Of a DNA stretch of 64,000 nt, positions 8,901 to 18,200 are shown in pieces. The stretch is taken from positions 250,001 to 314,000 of the forward strand of contig CAJNDS010001768.1 in assembly GCA_905221605.1 (NCBI GenBank). Reading direction: 5' to 3'. The stretch is from Symbiodinium natans (lineage: Eukaryota; Sar; Dinophyceae; Suessiales; Symbiodiniaceae). The stretch's first letter is position 1. The number at the start of each line of letters is the position of its first letter. A program made the translations under genes and the position numbers. The notes beneath the pieces are model-generated. The model did not search any database. It was not told the DNA's origin and saw only the letters and a list, made by a program, of their open reading frames with translations.

Positions 8901-11900
8901 CAGCTCTCTTCAAGGAGTAGGTGTCGGCATTCTCATATGGATCATCATCCTGCTCCACGAATTGACTGAGGAGGGTAATTTCCTCTTCAGCCGCGACCGC
9001 GGTGAGTTCTTCCTGCGTGATGCCCTCTGCCGCTTGGTTGGCCATGACGAGGTGTTCCTCAGCAACCACGTTGATCGGGTCGCTGTCTTCAATCGCGAGG
9101 ACGCAACCTGCGCCAGGCCTGGTGTCATTCCTGGCAAAGTCTAACTCAGTGATGGGCTGCGGATTGCAGCTCTGAGCCGAGTCGTCGTCGACAACTTCGT
9201 ACTCCGCCTCCGCCAGGAGTGGACCGGCCAACACAATCTCCTCTTCTGCCTCCCTCGCCAGAGGTGGGTCCGGTGAATCGACAATCTTGGAAAGGATTCT
9301 ACCGGACGCAGGGGGCACGGTGAGGAACGGTTCGGGCTTGTTCAACACAAAGTGTGCATGAAAAACGGCTTCTCTTTGATTTGCGATGAGTTGCTGCTCA
9401 ACAGCGAGAAGGCGGTAATCTGTGAGTATGCCGCGGAGCATCGCCGCGTGCCACCTAAGGGTGCTCTGCAGATTTTGATCCGACGCGTCAGCGTGGAAGC
9501 CATCAGGCCTGCTGGTCTGCTCATAGAGCTCCACAGGGTCAATGATGGTGCATCCTCCGCTCATCAGATCTCGGGCGTGATTCTTCATGCACCTGTCATA
9601 GAGCTCCCCGACCGGGAAGAAACAGGAGTGATGGCTGCCCATCAAGAAAGACACACCCGAGACGTCAGTCCGGTGGAGGAGCTTGCACGCTCTCTCACAC
9701 GCCCGATCAACACGAAGCTTCTGCTTTGCAGGCCAAGTGTCAATCTGCTCGAGCTCCTCGGCTGTTCGCTTTGTGAACTTGCTCTGAAGATGCCAAGTGT
9801 AGCCATGATAGCCGTGTTGGCCCCATACATCGTTTCCTGACCATCCAAAAATGATGTGGGTAGCCGCCCCTTCCGGGTGGTGATCCCTCGCCTCGTTAAG
9901 GTGCTTGAGCGCCTCATCGATGAGCTGGTCGAGGTGATACCCCCACTTCATTGAGTAGATTAGGCTCTCCACTTCTGGATTGTTCCTGAAAACGTCTTGC
10001 ATGAGCGGCTCAATGGTCATGCGGTGCGTAGGCTTCCGCCCCGTGTAATGGCACAACGCAAGGGAAGAGTCTCCGACGATCAAGAACCGTCGCCTCTCTT
10101 CCGGAGGGAGTGAAATGCGCTGAAGGGCAGGAGTAAAGAGCTTCTCGACAAGACTCGAAGTCTTCGCAAAATACTGGAAGTCGGAAGCGCCTACGCTAAG
10201 ATTGGCAATTCTGCGGCAAATGTCATAGTGCTTAGTGGAATCGATTGCACCGCCCGCCTTCGGTCCAAACGCCAGGGTGGCCAGATCCTGAGCATGTCGG
10301 TAAAGGATCTGTATCCAACCCCCCAGGGTGGAGTCACGAAGCACGGAGGCATCAATCTCGGTCTCCGAAAACACACGGACTCCGTGCTTGCGATAGAATC
10401 GCTCGTAAAGCACCGTCCAATGGGACGAAGGGTCCTCTTCACGCAGCTCCCGCCAGCGGTAGATGGGAATTGTGCCGAGAAATAAGTCGTCGTCAGCATC
10501 GTCATCCTGTGGCTCAACCACAGCTTCCGCCAGGTCACTGAAACTCGGTGGAAGAAGGATGCCAGCCATGGCGTCAGCCAGGCGGTCGGGGTCCACTAGC
10601 GCTTGCTTGAACTCCGCGACACGCTGCTGGCGTTCCTCGTCAGTCAGAAACTCGGTCATGGTCGGCGAGGTGATGATGGCTGGGCACGCTGGGACTACAG
10701 GGGAGCTTGATCTAGCCGCTGCAGAGGAGTTCACTTCCTTAAAGGCTTTGTGAATAGCCCGTGCAAGAGGTTTACTGTAATTTTCTGATTCCTTCAGGCA
10801 TTTAGCATGCTCGTGGCTACGAGTGCACTTTTTGTCATTGAGACGATTGTACACTGTTTGAAGGGTAGTGGCAACACACCACGGCTTTTTCACGGGAACA
10901 CCCTTCTTGTTATGCAATCCGAACCTGCAACCATCAAATTTGGCATAAACAAACGGATGCCTATCAAGCCACTTCCTCACTTTGTCCCATCCCCAATACT
11001 CACAGTCCCTTGGCCATTCAACACAGTAGTCGACGGACGCCTTATCAAGGCCCTGAGAAAGATCAACGAATGATGCCCACAACTTCTTGAACTTTCTTCT
11101 GGCATCAAGCACAGCATCTCTATTTTTGGGAACCTTAAGGTTGATTCTAGTCCATTGACTGCCACCAGTGCAAGGCAAGCTAACCCATGTTAGAACACGA
11201 GCGCCAGCTCGGTGGTGTTCTTTAGCAATGTCGATGATGGCTCTACGGGTATCTGGTGAGTTAAGGTCCATGCTTTCGGTGACTCTAACTACCTTACACT
11301 CGGGAAACTCATGATGAGCTATTTCCCCAATGATGGAGTCATCACTACAGCAAACCTCTATAATGACCCGCTTCGTTTTGCTGTCGGGCCTCGAGTCGCT
11401 CGCAACGGCGGGTGGCGGAACGCTGGCCGGTGTAGCCTTACGGCTCTCGAGCTTCCGCTGAGTGATTCCCATCAATAGCAAGGCATTTCGCCACTTTTCA
11501 GCATTGGTAAAGGGTTTTGTAAGGATGTCAGCAGCTTGAAGATTGGTGTTGATGTAAGCAAGGTCATAGTGCTTCCTACGAAACTGCTCTGCGATCCATC
11601 CTAAATTGATTCTTTGAGTCTTGTCAGAATGACGGAAGGCTGGGGATTTTCCAGACTCTAGGATGCGGATGGTGGCCTGATTATCCTCTAAGACAACTGG
11701 CTGAATCGAATGAGGCACAGACATTATTAGTCCGAAGTCGCAAGGTTTCCTAGTGACTCCAACCTCAGTATCGACACCACCCCCCGAACCCCTTATGCCC
11801 TCGGCTTCCCTCTGAAGGATGGCCTCCGCTTCCGCGTGGCGGCGGTATTCTGCGGTGGACCTTCTATACACGAGGATGCCATACTCGAAATCATCTGGAG

Positions 11901-12060
11901 GCAGAGTGCGTTCGTCTTCGATGGCCTCACACCCCTGATGGTGGCAGCTGACAAGGGCCATGTTGAAGTCGTGGGCTTGCTGGTGGGGGCCGGCGCCGAC
12001 AAAGACCTTGCCAGCAAACATGGCCGCACAGCCCTGATGATAGCGGCTATGAGTGGCCAT
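5947..12060 (-). CDS. Retrotransposon ORF2: RNase H remainder plus methyltransferase-, SGNH-, Tpt1-like domains
   Basis: 2037 aa, +1 frame relative to ORF1. The first ~50 residues are antisense ankyrin sequence, so the true N terminus is uncertain. About 110-205: second half of copia RNase H (EDNQATIRI, then AADILTKPF). About 228-455: DNA cytosine-5-methyltransferase-like fold (IIEVCCSDDSIIGE as motif I, SLPCTGGSQW with Cys297 as the PC loop). About 655-880: SGNH/GDSL-type hydrolase (GDSS at Ser665, SGND with Asn743, DGFH with Asp853/His856). About 1105-1345: Tpt1/KptA NAD-dependent RNA 2'-phosphotransferase fold (LSKKMSFLARG, FRAIQGH, YHGT, GVREDAD). 1508-1525: CxxC-x10-CxxC zinc ribbon. About 1800-1925: Pro/Arg/Ser-rich linker. 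The last ~110 residues are not recognised. Frame intact throughout. Confidence 0.9.
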   Translation of the reverse strand: MATHSRYHQGCAAMFAGKVFVGAGPHQQAHDFNMALVSCHHQGCEAIEDERTLPPDDFEYGILVYRRSTAEYRRHAEAEAILQREAEGIRGSGGGVDTEVGVTRKPCDFGLIMSVPHSIQPVVLEDNQATIRILESGKSPAFRHSDKTQRINLGWIAEQFRRKHYDLAYINTNLQAADILTKPFTNAEKWRNALLLMGITQRKLESRKATPASVPPPAVASDSRPDSKTKRVIIEVCCSDDSIIGEIAHHEFPECKVVRVTESMDLNSPDTRRAIIDIAKEHHRAGARVLTWVSLPCTGGSQWTRINLKVPKNRDAVLDARRKFKKLWASFVDLSQGLDKASVDYCVEWPRDCEYWGWDKVRKWLDRHPFVYAKFDGCRFGLHNKKGVPVKKPWCVATTLQTVYNRLNDKKCTRSHEHAKCLKESENYSKPLARAIHKAFKEVNSSAAARSSSPVVPACPAIITSPTMTEFLTDEERQQRVAEFKQALVDPDRLADAMAGILLPPSFSDLAEAVVEPQDDDADDDLFLGTIPIYRWRELREEDPSSHWTVLYERFYRKHGVRVFSETEIDASVLRDSTLGGWIQILYRHAQDLATLAFGPKAGGAIDSTKHYDICRRIANLSVGASDFQYFAKTSSLVEKLFTPALQRISLPPEERRRFLIVGDSSLALCHYTGRKPTHRMTIEPLMQDVFRNNPEVESLIYSMKWGYHLDQLIDEALKHLNEARDHHPEGAATHIIFGWSGNDVWGQHGYHGYTWHLQSKFTKRTAEELEQIDTWPAKQKLRVDRACERACKLLHRTDVSGVSFLMGSHHSCFFPVGELYDRCMKNHARDLMSGGCTIIDPVELYEQTSRPDGFHADASDQNLQSTLRWHAAMLRGILTDYRLLAVEQQLIANQREAVFHAHFVLNKPEPFLTVPPASGRILSKIVDSPDPPLAREAEEEIVLAGPLLAEAEYEVVDDDSAQSCNPQPITELDFARNDTRPGAGCVLAIEDSDPINVVAEEHLVMANQAAEGITQEELTAVAAEEEITLLSQFVEQDDDPYENADTYSLKRAEVVAPPSPVVVISDPDAPQPSEAVSQAPLVPKAKPRPPTLPRWVTADQLPDLPDDYRFLTENARVCLSKKMSFLARGFANRRAPEMAVHISARDNSIEWSEFFEKLGMMWRGLRVEHVVDVLKSTHDKVRFEVKVVIKPDREVQLRAFRAIQGHDGILLSEETDVMALNTHSYHLSSLWQPNLANRPRVGTTGYTSEAFESMPKLAYHGTYRCYLHSIVRDGLIPGGVAADGSASRYFVMMSPVPAWQRESHAGVREDADIEFVIDLQLAALEGVRIFRSKADAIQTPDWISNRYIVYCYDRHSQVPIWHNRVYELLRVRLHKACKDVHDGREPRPIFEQGHLDDWSEEGCYLDYLESLQTRLNFHEYRHYITDMTRPYQIAHEENLTVEDEIIRLEDLKFADNAPRPEPLAEAKWGSTLKVWFSAKGIRVDRKHRSELDHFIVQELVSFPWFYCTSCRKHYIDGMIECQFCGSRIAAESDMAHVAEPSKRRLESSRKGRNIDIMSIAPRPGLAMNRHRAERGTREAQDQSLPAAVRSKCVSMRKSAMKRGGQSIADALTNPLDAYNFASRGMGITSLAQLDMFAHLHNPAPGADANERRAFAGTHRADARVSIAYRPGDDRVSLDEAFFVAFQSRLYLIDEISMIIYATQQSPEGRQRPFTILSYDGDLFTPRVGTVSEVMAEVSRFFQDQLPLSGSRQDPAPRHVDLARSLRIPDGFACLGQTQLNELLRDTRFYQRYLHSNRVEPEWIRPTRASSLGMMRPPPPPTADRRSSAPARRPAEAEGYRPPTAKYGPSMGARERTPSRATSRGRSPGLSSAMPARPPPQRRASTPRPPPVRRPGSPGEVRTSRRRVDPTGPSMTEGEWLAERRSRVDVEIGKRLSILQELFADLPEHYPFDHDGDLIDPTRTRSSTWTLLDGYYWAMLKARDAHWVSEEEVVNALPAWGNPGGIVVYDYDHVLWYLRGWKHHVTNPHTGVQERRY

Positions 12061-12217
12061 GTTGAGGTCGCTCGTTCGCTGGTGGAGGCCGGCGCCGGCA
12101 AGGAAATAGCCTCCAACGATGGTCGCGCAGCCCTAATGATGGCGGCTACGTGTGACCATGTTGAAGTCGTGCGATTGCTGGTGGAGGCCGGCGCCGACAA
12201 GGATGCTTCCAACGATG
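11919..12217 (+). pseudogene. Antisense ankyrin cassette (three repeats) inside retrotransposon RNase H
   Basis: The plus strand encodes three consecutive 33-residue ankyrin repeats (TPLMVAADKGHVEVV, TALMIAAMSGHVEVA, AALMMAATCDHVEVV) with 99, 99 and 96 bp periods, opposite to the element. The frame is open from 11836 to 12291, but there is no independent promoter or start. CGATG occurs at both edges (11919-11923, 12213-12217), either a 5 bp target duplication or repeat homology. ORF1 stops and ORF2 starts inside the block, so it interrupts pol. It resembles the host ankyrin exons at 21.3-21.9 kb (GHVEVVRLLVEAGADKD) without being identical. Confidence 0.85.
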
Positions 12218-15200
12218 ATCCAATTCTTCCCAAGCAACCGCCCTTTGATGCAAAGTCCACTTCCCCTTTTGGAGTAACCAAAGATCCCTAATAGGGTGAC
12301 TAGTCAGCTCAACGGGAAAGGGTAAAGAGCTACTTTTGCTAAAAAACTCCACAATCCTTCCGTCTGCAAGGAGATGACGTCCTGTCTTGTTGATGGTCGA
12401 GATTCCCTGGAAAGGATAAGATTTGGGTTTGAAATCGTGCTTAGCAATGTCACTACGAAGAGGCTTGGGAGCTGTATCCCCCCCCGCGTTCAGGAGCACG
12501 CTCCATAGTGCAGATGAAGGAAGACCCAAGGCTCGCAGAGTAACGTTCGCACATACGACTTCTGCTTCAGTGGAACTAAGCGCGGTGCTCGTTTGCTTTT
12601 TGCTAAAAGCGGACAAGGGAAAGTAGGTGTTGGGTCCTACCAACGCGAGGAAACCTCCTGAAGTGCTTTTGTTGTCATGTTCGCCTGCGTGATCAGAATC
12701 AGCGAACAGCCAGAGCTTACACTTATCAAGGGAGTCTCCTATAAAGCAGGTCATTCGATGGTCAAGAGTGGACGCCACATAACACATGAGTCTGTGCAGT
12801 GCCTTGTCACAGTCGGCAGACCACTTAGTGACCCGGCTAGCTAAACCCTGGACAGCACGTAATAAGTCATAACGAGCCATCCTTGCTGCAAACAGCAACT
12901 TCATGAGCACACGACTCGCAATAGGAGCAAGCTTGCCTTTGGGTTCAGCCTCCGCGTCAGTGGGGCGAGCGATTTTGTCATCATAGAAGGGCGTTGATAC
13001 CTTTTTAAGGTTATGCCACTCGGGACCAGCGAGTTCTTTGTAGCGGTCGATGGCCTGCTGCAAGAAGGAACTCATGTCATAGACGACTTGTCTGGTCTTA
13101 GCATACATACAACCCTGATGATCACTCAACTGATTGACATCATAGAAAGCGTGTTTGCGGGCTGCTTTCTTGGCATTAAGTTTGTCTCTAATCTTTTTCA
13201 CGGCTGCCATTGCGGAACGCTCGGTGTGACCGTTGGCGGCAAGATAAGTAGCACCTGTCCATAAGTGATCACGTTTGTGCTTAGCACCCCCCGTGTCCCA
13301 GAGCTCGTCTGGCGCGGCCTCAGAACCTAGAGGGCGCATCAATGTGAGTCTGTGCGGACTAAGGTCAAGTGCGACGGCTTCCGCCGCGCGAGGCTTGAAC
13401 AACGCCTTGCGGGGCTGAACGTGATGTCGGACAACCATCCCTTCTTCAGGGTAGTATTCGGTGAAATCTTCTTTGGCTGCGGCAGTGGCAGGTTTGGCAG
13501 CGGGATCAGGAAGGGATTTGTCGAAGACATGCGCAAAAGGATGATCGGCGTTTCCAAGCGATGAAGACTGAGATAAGTGTTCACATCCCAGATATCTTCC
13601 GATGGGAGTAGGTGTATCCATATCGATGCGAGAGCCGATGAGTTCCCAACCCTTGGCTAGGTTCTCTTTTGGCCCGGCCATCTTGAAATCATCTACATAC
13701 ACGGCTAATAAAAGCTTCAATGTGGGATGATAAAAGACAGATGGCCATGCAGCGGGAAACACGAGCTCAAAACCAACCTCCCGCAAGCGCTTTTCGCAAT
13801 GTTGCTCCCAGAAGCCCCCGCTGTCTGGGTGCCCGTAAAGAGCCAATCTGAGGCGGACGACGGGGTCCCTAAACTTGCCGACCCACTCCTTAGGCCAACG
13901 CTCACGTGGGAGCCTGACCCAAGTGTCAGCGCCTTTCAGAGTCGTTTGCGTGTACGCCTGTTTACCATCCCCCTGTTCCACATCGTGGCCGGGGGCATGG
14001 CCATAGGCGTCGAGAACCTTACCCGCTTCCATGGTGGCGGGACTAGAGCCCAGCTCACTAAAGAGAGCGGTGTCATTGTTCTCGTCCTTCACATTGTTGC
14101 CCTGAAAGACGGTCCTACCCTTGAACTTCCGTAAGGGATTCCCTTTAGGAAGCTCACTGCCCTTTTCCACGCAGATTTCAAAGATTTTGCCAACGTGGGC
14201 CTTCTTTCCTCTTTTGGCTGCCTCTTTAGAGACTTCTTCCCATTCACGAACAGATGACATGTCCCAGGCTTTCTTCTTCATCAACTTTTCCCATTCAACG
14301 TCAAGAGAAGCTTGGGCCTGAGGATCAGCTAACAGCTCTTTTCTTCCTACTGGCCTGGCAACCATAGCCATAGCTTCCTGAACTTGCTCGGCAGTAAGAG
14401 CGCGGGAAACAGGGATCTTGTCCCTATGTTGATGATTGGACATGGGAACCGTAGGCATACATGGGAAATCTTTAACAGCTTCTTCCGAAGTGTGGGGTTT
14501 GGTAAGGATGTCGAACTCAGTACGACCAACCCATTTGAAGCTGAGCTTCTTGTTGCGCTTGCGTACATGACGCCATTCATCACAATCGGCTATGATGTCC
14601 TTACCTCCAATTGGCATGATTTTGGTCAATCTCTCTTTACCAAGAGCGGAGATAGGAACAGGACAATCAGTGAGATGAGGGGAGAACAGTTCACGTCTCG
14701 GAGAGTAGTGAAAGCGGATGAGCTTATCCCCCCGAATTGTCCATTCATCTTTAACCGGATTAGCTACTGCAGATGGCCTGGCGCTGCTACTTGATGAGGG
14801 AGTTTCTCGGGCCTCGAGATCTCTCAAAGCTTGCTCTCGAGCCTCATCATCAATGGCCTTCTCCTTTTGTGCTTTAGAGAGACGGACCCATAGATCGCTC
14901 GGAATGCTGTCCGGCTTTCTAGAACCTCTAGTCCCCCCGTAGCGACGACCTAGTGTACCCCCCGAATCATAGTACCTCCCACCTTCCGGCAGAGGAATCT
15001 CCTTGCCGGTTTTGGGGTGAAGAACTTTAGGGGGCTCAACCTTCCGGTCGGCGTCAGAAGCTTCAGCGGCCTGTTCAGCTGAGGGCTCAGCGTCCTGATT
15101 GTGGAGTGACTCCGTCGCTGGTCGCTCGAGGGCATCGGCAGCGAGACCTTGTTGCACACGTTCGTACCTCTGTTTCATGGGAAAAGTGAAATCACCTTCA

Positions 15201-18200
15201 GGCACCTTGAACTGGTATGCTCTTATGGGCTTGATGCATTCATGGAAGTCCTGTCGATTTAACTCTTTCAGTGAAAGAACCAATACCTCGTGCTTCCATT
15301 TCATGCCCGGCTGAAAATGATATCCCACGAAAACACCTGGTTCAGCAGTTGGCTCGAACCTTTCACGATTCTTGCGCTTTTTCTTGGGTCCAACCCAATA
15401 GTCGATTCTGCAACCAAAGGGAATGACCTTTCCCGGGAACTGGCTCCCGAAACGCTTGAACCACGGTGTAAACTTCGCCCCATGGGGGTTACTTATATTC
15501 ACAGCGGTACACGCATGCTCGAGAGCCTGTGGCCAGTACACATGCGAGAGCCCGGCCTGAAGCAAATTGCTTCTAGTACCCTCGGTGGTGGCGCGCACTG
15601 CGCGTTCTGCGATCGCGTTGGATTGATGAATATACGCTTTGGATTGTTCATGTCTCCAACCTAAGAACTTGGCGGCAGAGATGAGTTCTTTAGCTTGATC
15701 GCTGTAGAATACCCCTACCTCGTCAGAGGAGGAAACGAAATGTTGCAATGCTGCAATGCACTCATCCTCTGACCTCAGTGCTGAAGGGTAGGCATACGTA
15801 AAAGAAGTCGCAACATCCTTCAGTACGAGGGCCAATCTGGATTCTTCTATAACCGTATCCCTATCACGGTACACAATGATGTGATCCGCAGTGATATGGT
15901 CTCCAAACGCCTTAGCTTCGACGCTGTGCCAGCCATCCGTTTGGTACGAAGGCGGCTTGTACATCTTAGCTCTTTGGCAAACATCACAGAATGGATTTTT
16001 GGGAAGGTGCGTCATGAGATGCGCCGCTGACTTGGCTTCTTTCTTCAAATTCTCAATGCGCCTCGACCTCTTGCCTTCCCCACCACTACCCTCACCAGGA
16101 TCCCCATCTGGAGCATGCCTCTCTCCTTCCGGAGGAGGAGGGAGGACGCTCGGCTCACCTGAATCGGGTTTCGGCGACCTGATCAGTTCCGTTTTATCAA
16201 GGAACTCTTCATCCGGAGATGAAGGGATGGGGGCAACAGCTTCTTTCAATAACCCCTCGACTTTTGACCAATCTGGTTCATCCGAAGGTGGTTCGGCTTT
16301 GGAGGCTTCTTTGGCAATCTTCTTCTTGTCTGAGGGTTCCTCAGGCTTTTTTTTCAACTTCACTTTAGGCTTGCTTTTCGGTTCTGGGGCCGGAGCTGGA
16401 GGATCCATAGTAGCTAACTCGTAAAGAGTCATCTCCTCATCGATTTCCGCAGGCACTGCTGGAGGGAAGTTCTTCTGTTTCGGCAGCAAGAACCCCAGTG
16501 ACTTAAGCTTCTCTAGCTGATGCGAATCCAGCCTGTGCACAGCGCGATTGACGTATCCCGTGATGCTCCAACGCTCGCCCTTCCAGGGAGTGACGCAATG
16601 GAAAGTCTTTGGATCGAAGGAAATGATCTTCGACTTCGACCTGTGCAAACGACCTCCCAGTTTGGCACCAGTGGGGGCGATCTTGTTGATGCAACCTGGC
16701 TCATCCTTCCGGATGGTGTCATCGTGAATCCACAATTCGCCTCCGGTGAAATCGCCGACTGCAATGGTGTAGTTGAGGTGTTCACGGTGATTGTTGACAT
16801 CCTTGTGCATTTTAACGCCTGAGTTCTGATTGACAGCAATCGATGTTATTGGGCCATCCGCTCCATGATGTTTAAGATAGGACAGAAGGTACTTAATCAC
16901 CTTGGGGTAGGAATGAGTGCGATTGGTTATCCCTTGCATCCCCCCATGTGAAAAAGCCCCGAAAATCATGTACTTCGAGTCCTTACTGTCCTTCGGTTTG
17001 ATGGCTTTCCTGTTGAACCTAGATTGCTTAAAGTTTGAGTCCTTCAGCAATCGCAAGCATGCCTGATGGGAGAAATCCTGCTCCTGGATAAGTTGCGCGG
17101 CAATCTGTTCAGGGTTGGTGATGGTCTCAACAGCATCATCCGTATCGATCCGAGTGGACTCGTGTCTTGAATGGGCAGGACAAGCGATACCCTCCTTCCA
17201 AGACTTCAAGTACGGAACGTTATCCTTCACATCAAGGAAAACCTTGTCACCTCCCGGACTCCTGAAATAGGGTCTCTGAAATCCTTTCCAAATGAAGTCG
17301 TAACCCAGATCCATGCATCTCTGTCCTACTGAAAGAACATTGGGAGTGTCGGGGAGAACATAAGGCTTGGCTATGCTGTTGAGGGATGGTATCCCTACAT
17401 CACATTGCGTGCCTGCGTAACTCGGTCCATTCGCAGTGCAAATGTTGATTGGGCAGTCCGATTCGTACGGATGCAGATTCACAAGCTCCCGCTCTGAGAT
17501 GAGATCCTGAGCACTCCCTGTGTCACCAATCCATTCGATGGGTGGCGATTCTGATGATAGTTGAACCTTAGCGGGACAAGACACTCTCAACCCTTTTGGA
17601 ATGCAATAGTTGCAACCAAACTCCGTATCGCAACAGTAATTGCAACGGCTTGGTTTGTCCTCCAGACTGTCTTTGACCGTAGCTCTCAACATGCGAGCGG
17701 CCATAAGTGCATCTCTGGTGGATTGATTGTCTGGCTTGGGAATGTAGTCAACAGACCACTTCTTGTCATACCTGCGCTGAGGATTCTCAACAGGGAACTT
17801 AAGCTCTCCATCTCTGAGTGGGAAGTTGATGTACATTGGGCTGTTGTCAAAAGACACTGCTGGTAGCGCCAAACGCATGTCAGTGGAACACTGAGGGGGC
17901 CAGTACGACTCATCCTTCCGGAGAGTAAAAGCGTCGGCTTGGGAAGCCGTGCCGGCCATCATTGCTCCTAGAAGGCAAACTGCTGCAGGGAGAGAAGGTC
18001 CGCCACTCCTCCTTCGAGCTGAGCCCTTCGAGTTCCCGGAGCCATGTGATCCTTTCGAACCCTTGCTTCCCTTAGAACCCTTGGAGCTAGCCCTGGAGCC
18101 CTTGCGTTCCTTCTTCTTCTTCTTGTCCTTGCCCTTGTCAGGGCGCGCAGATCCCTTCTGACTTCCGTCGGGTGTAGCAGCGGCACCTGGCTTTCCGGTG

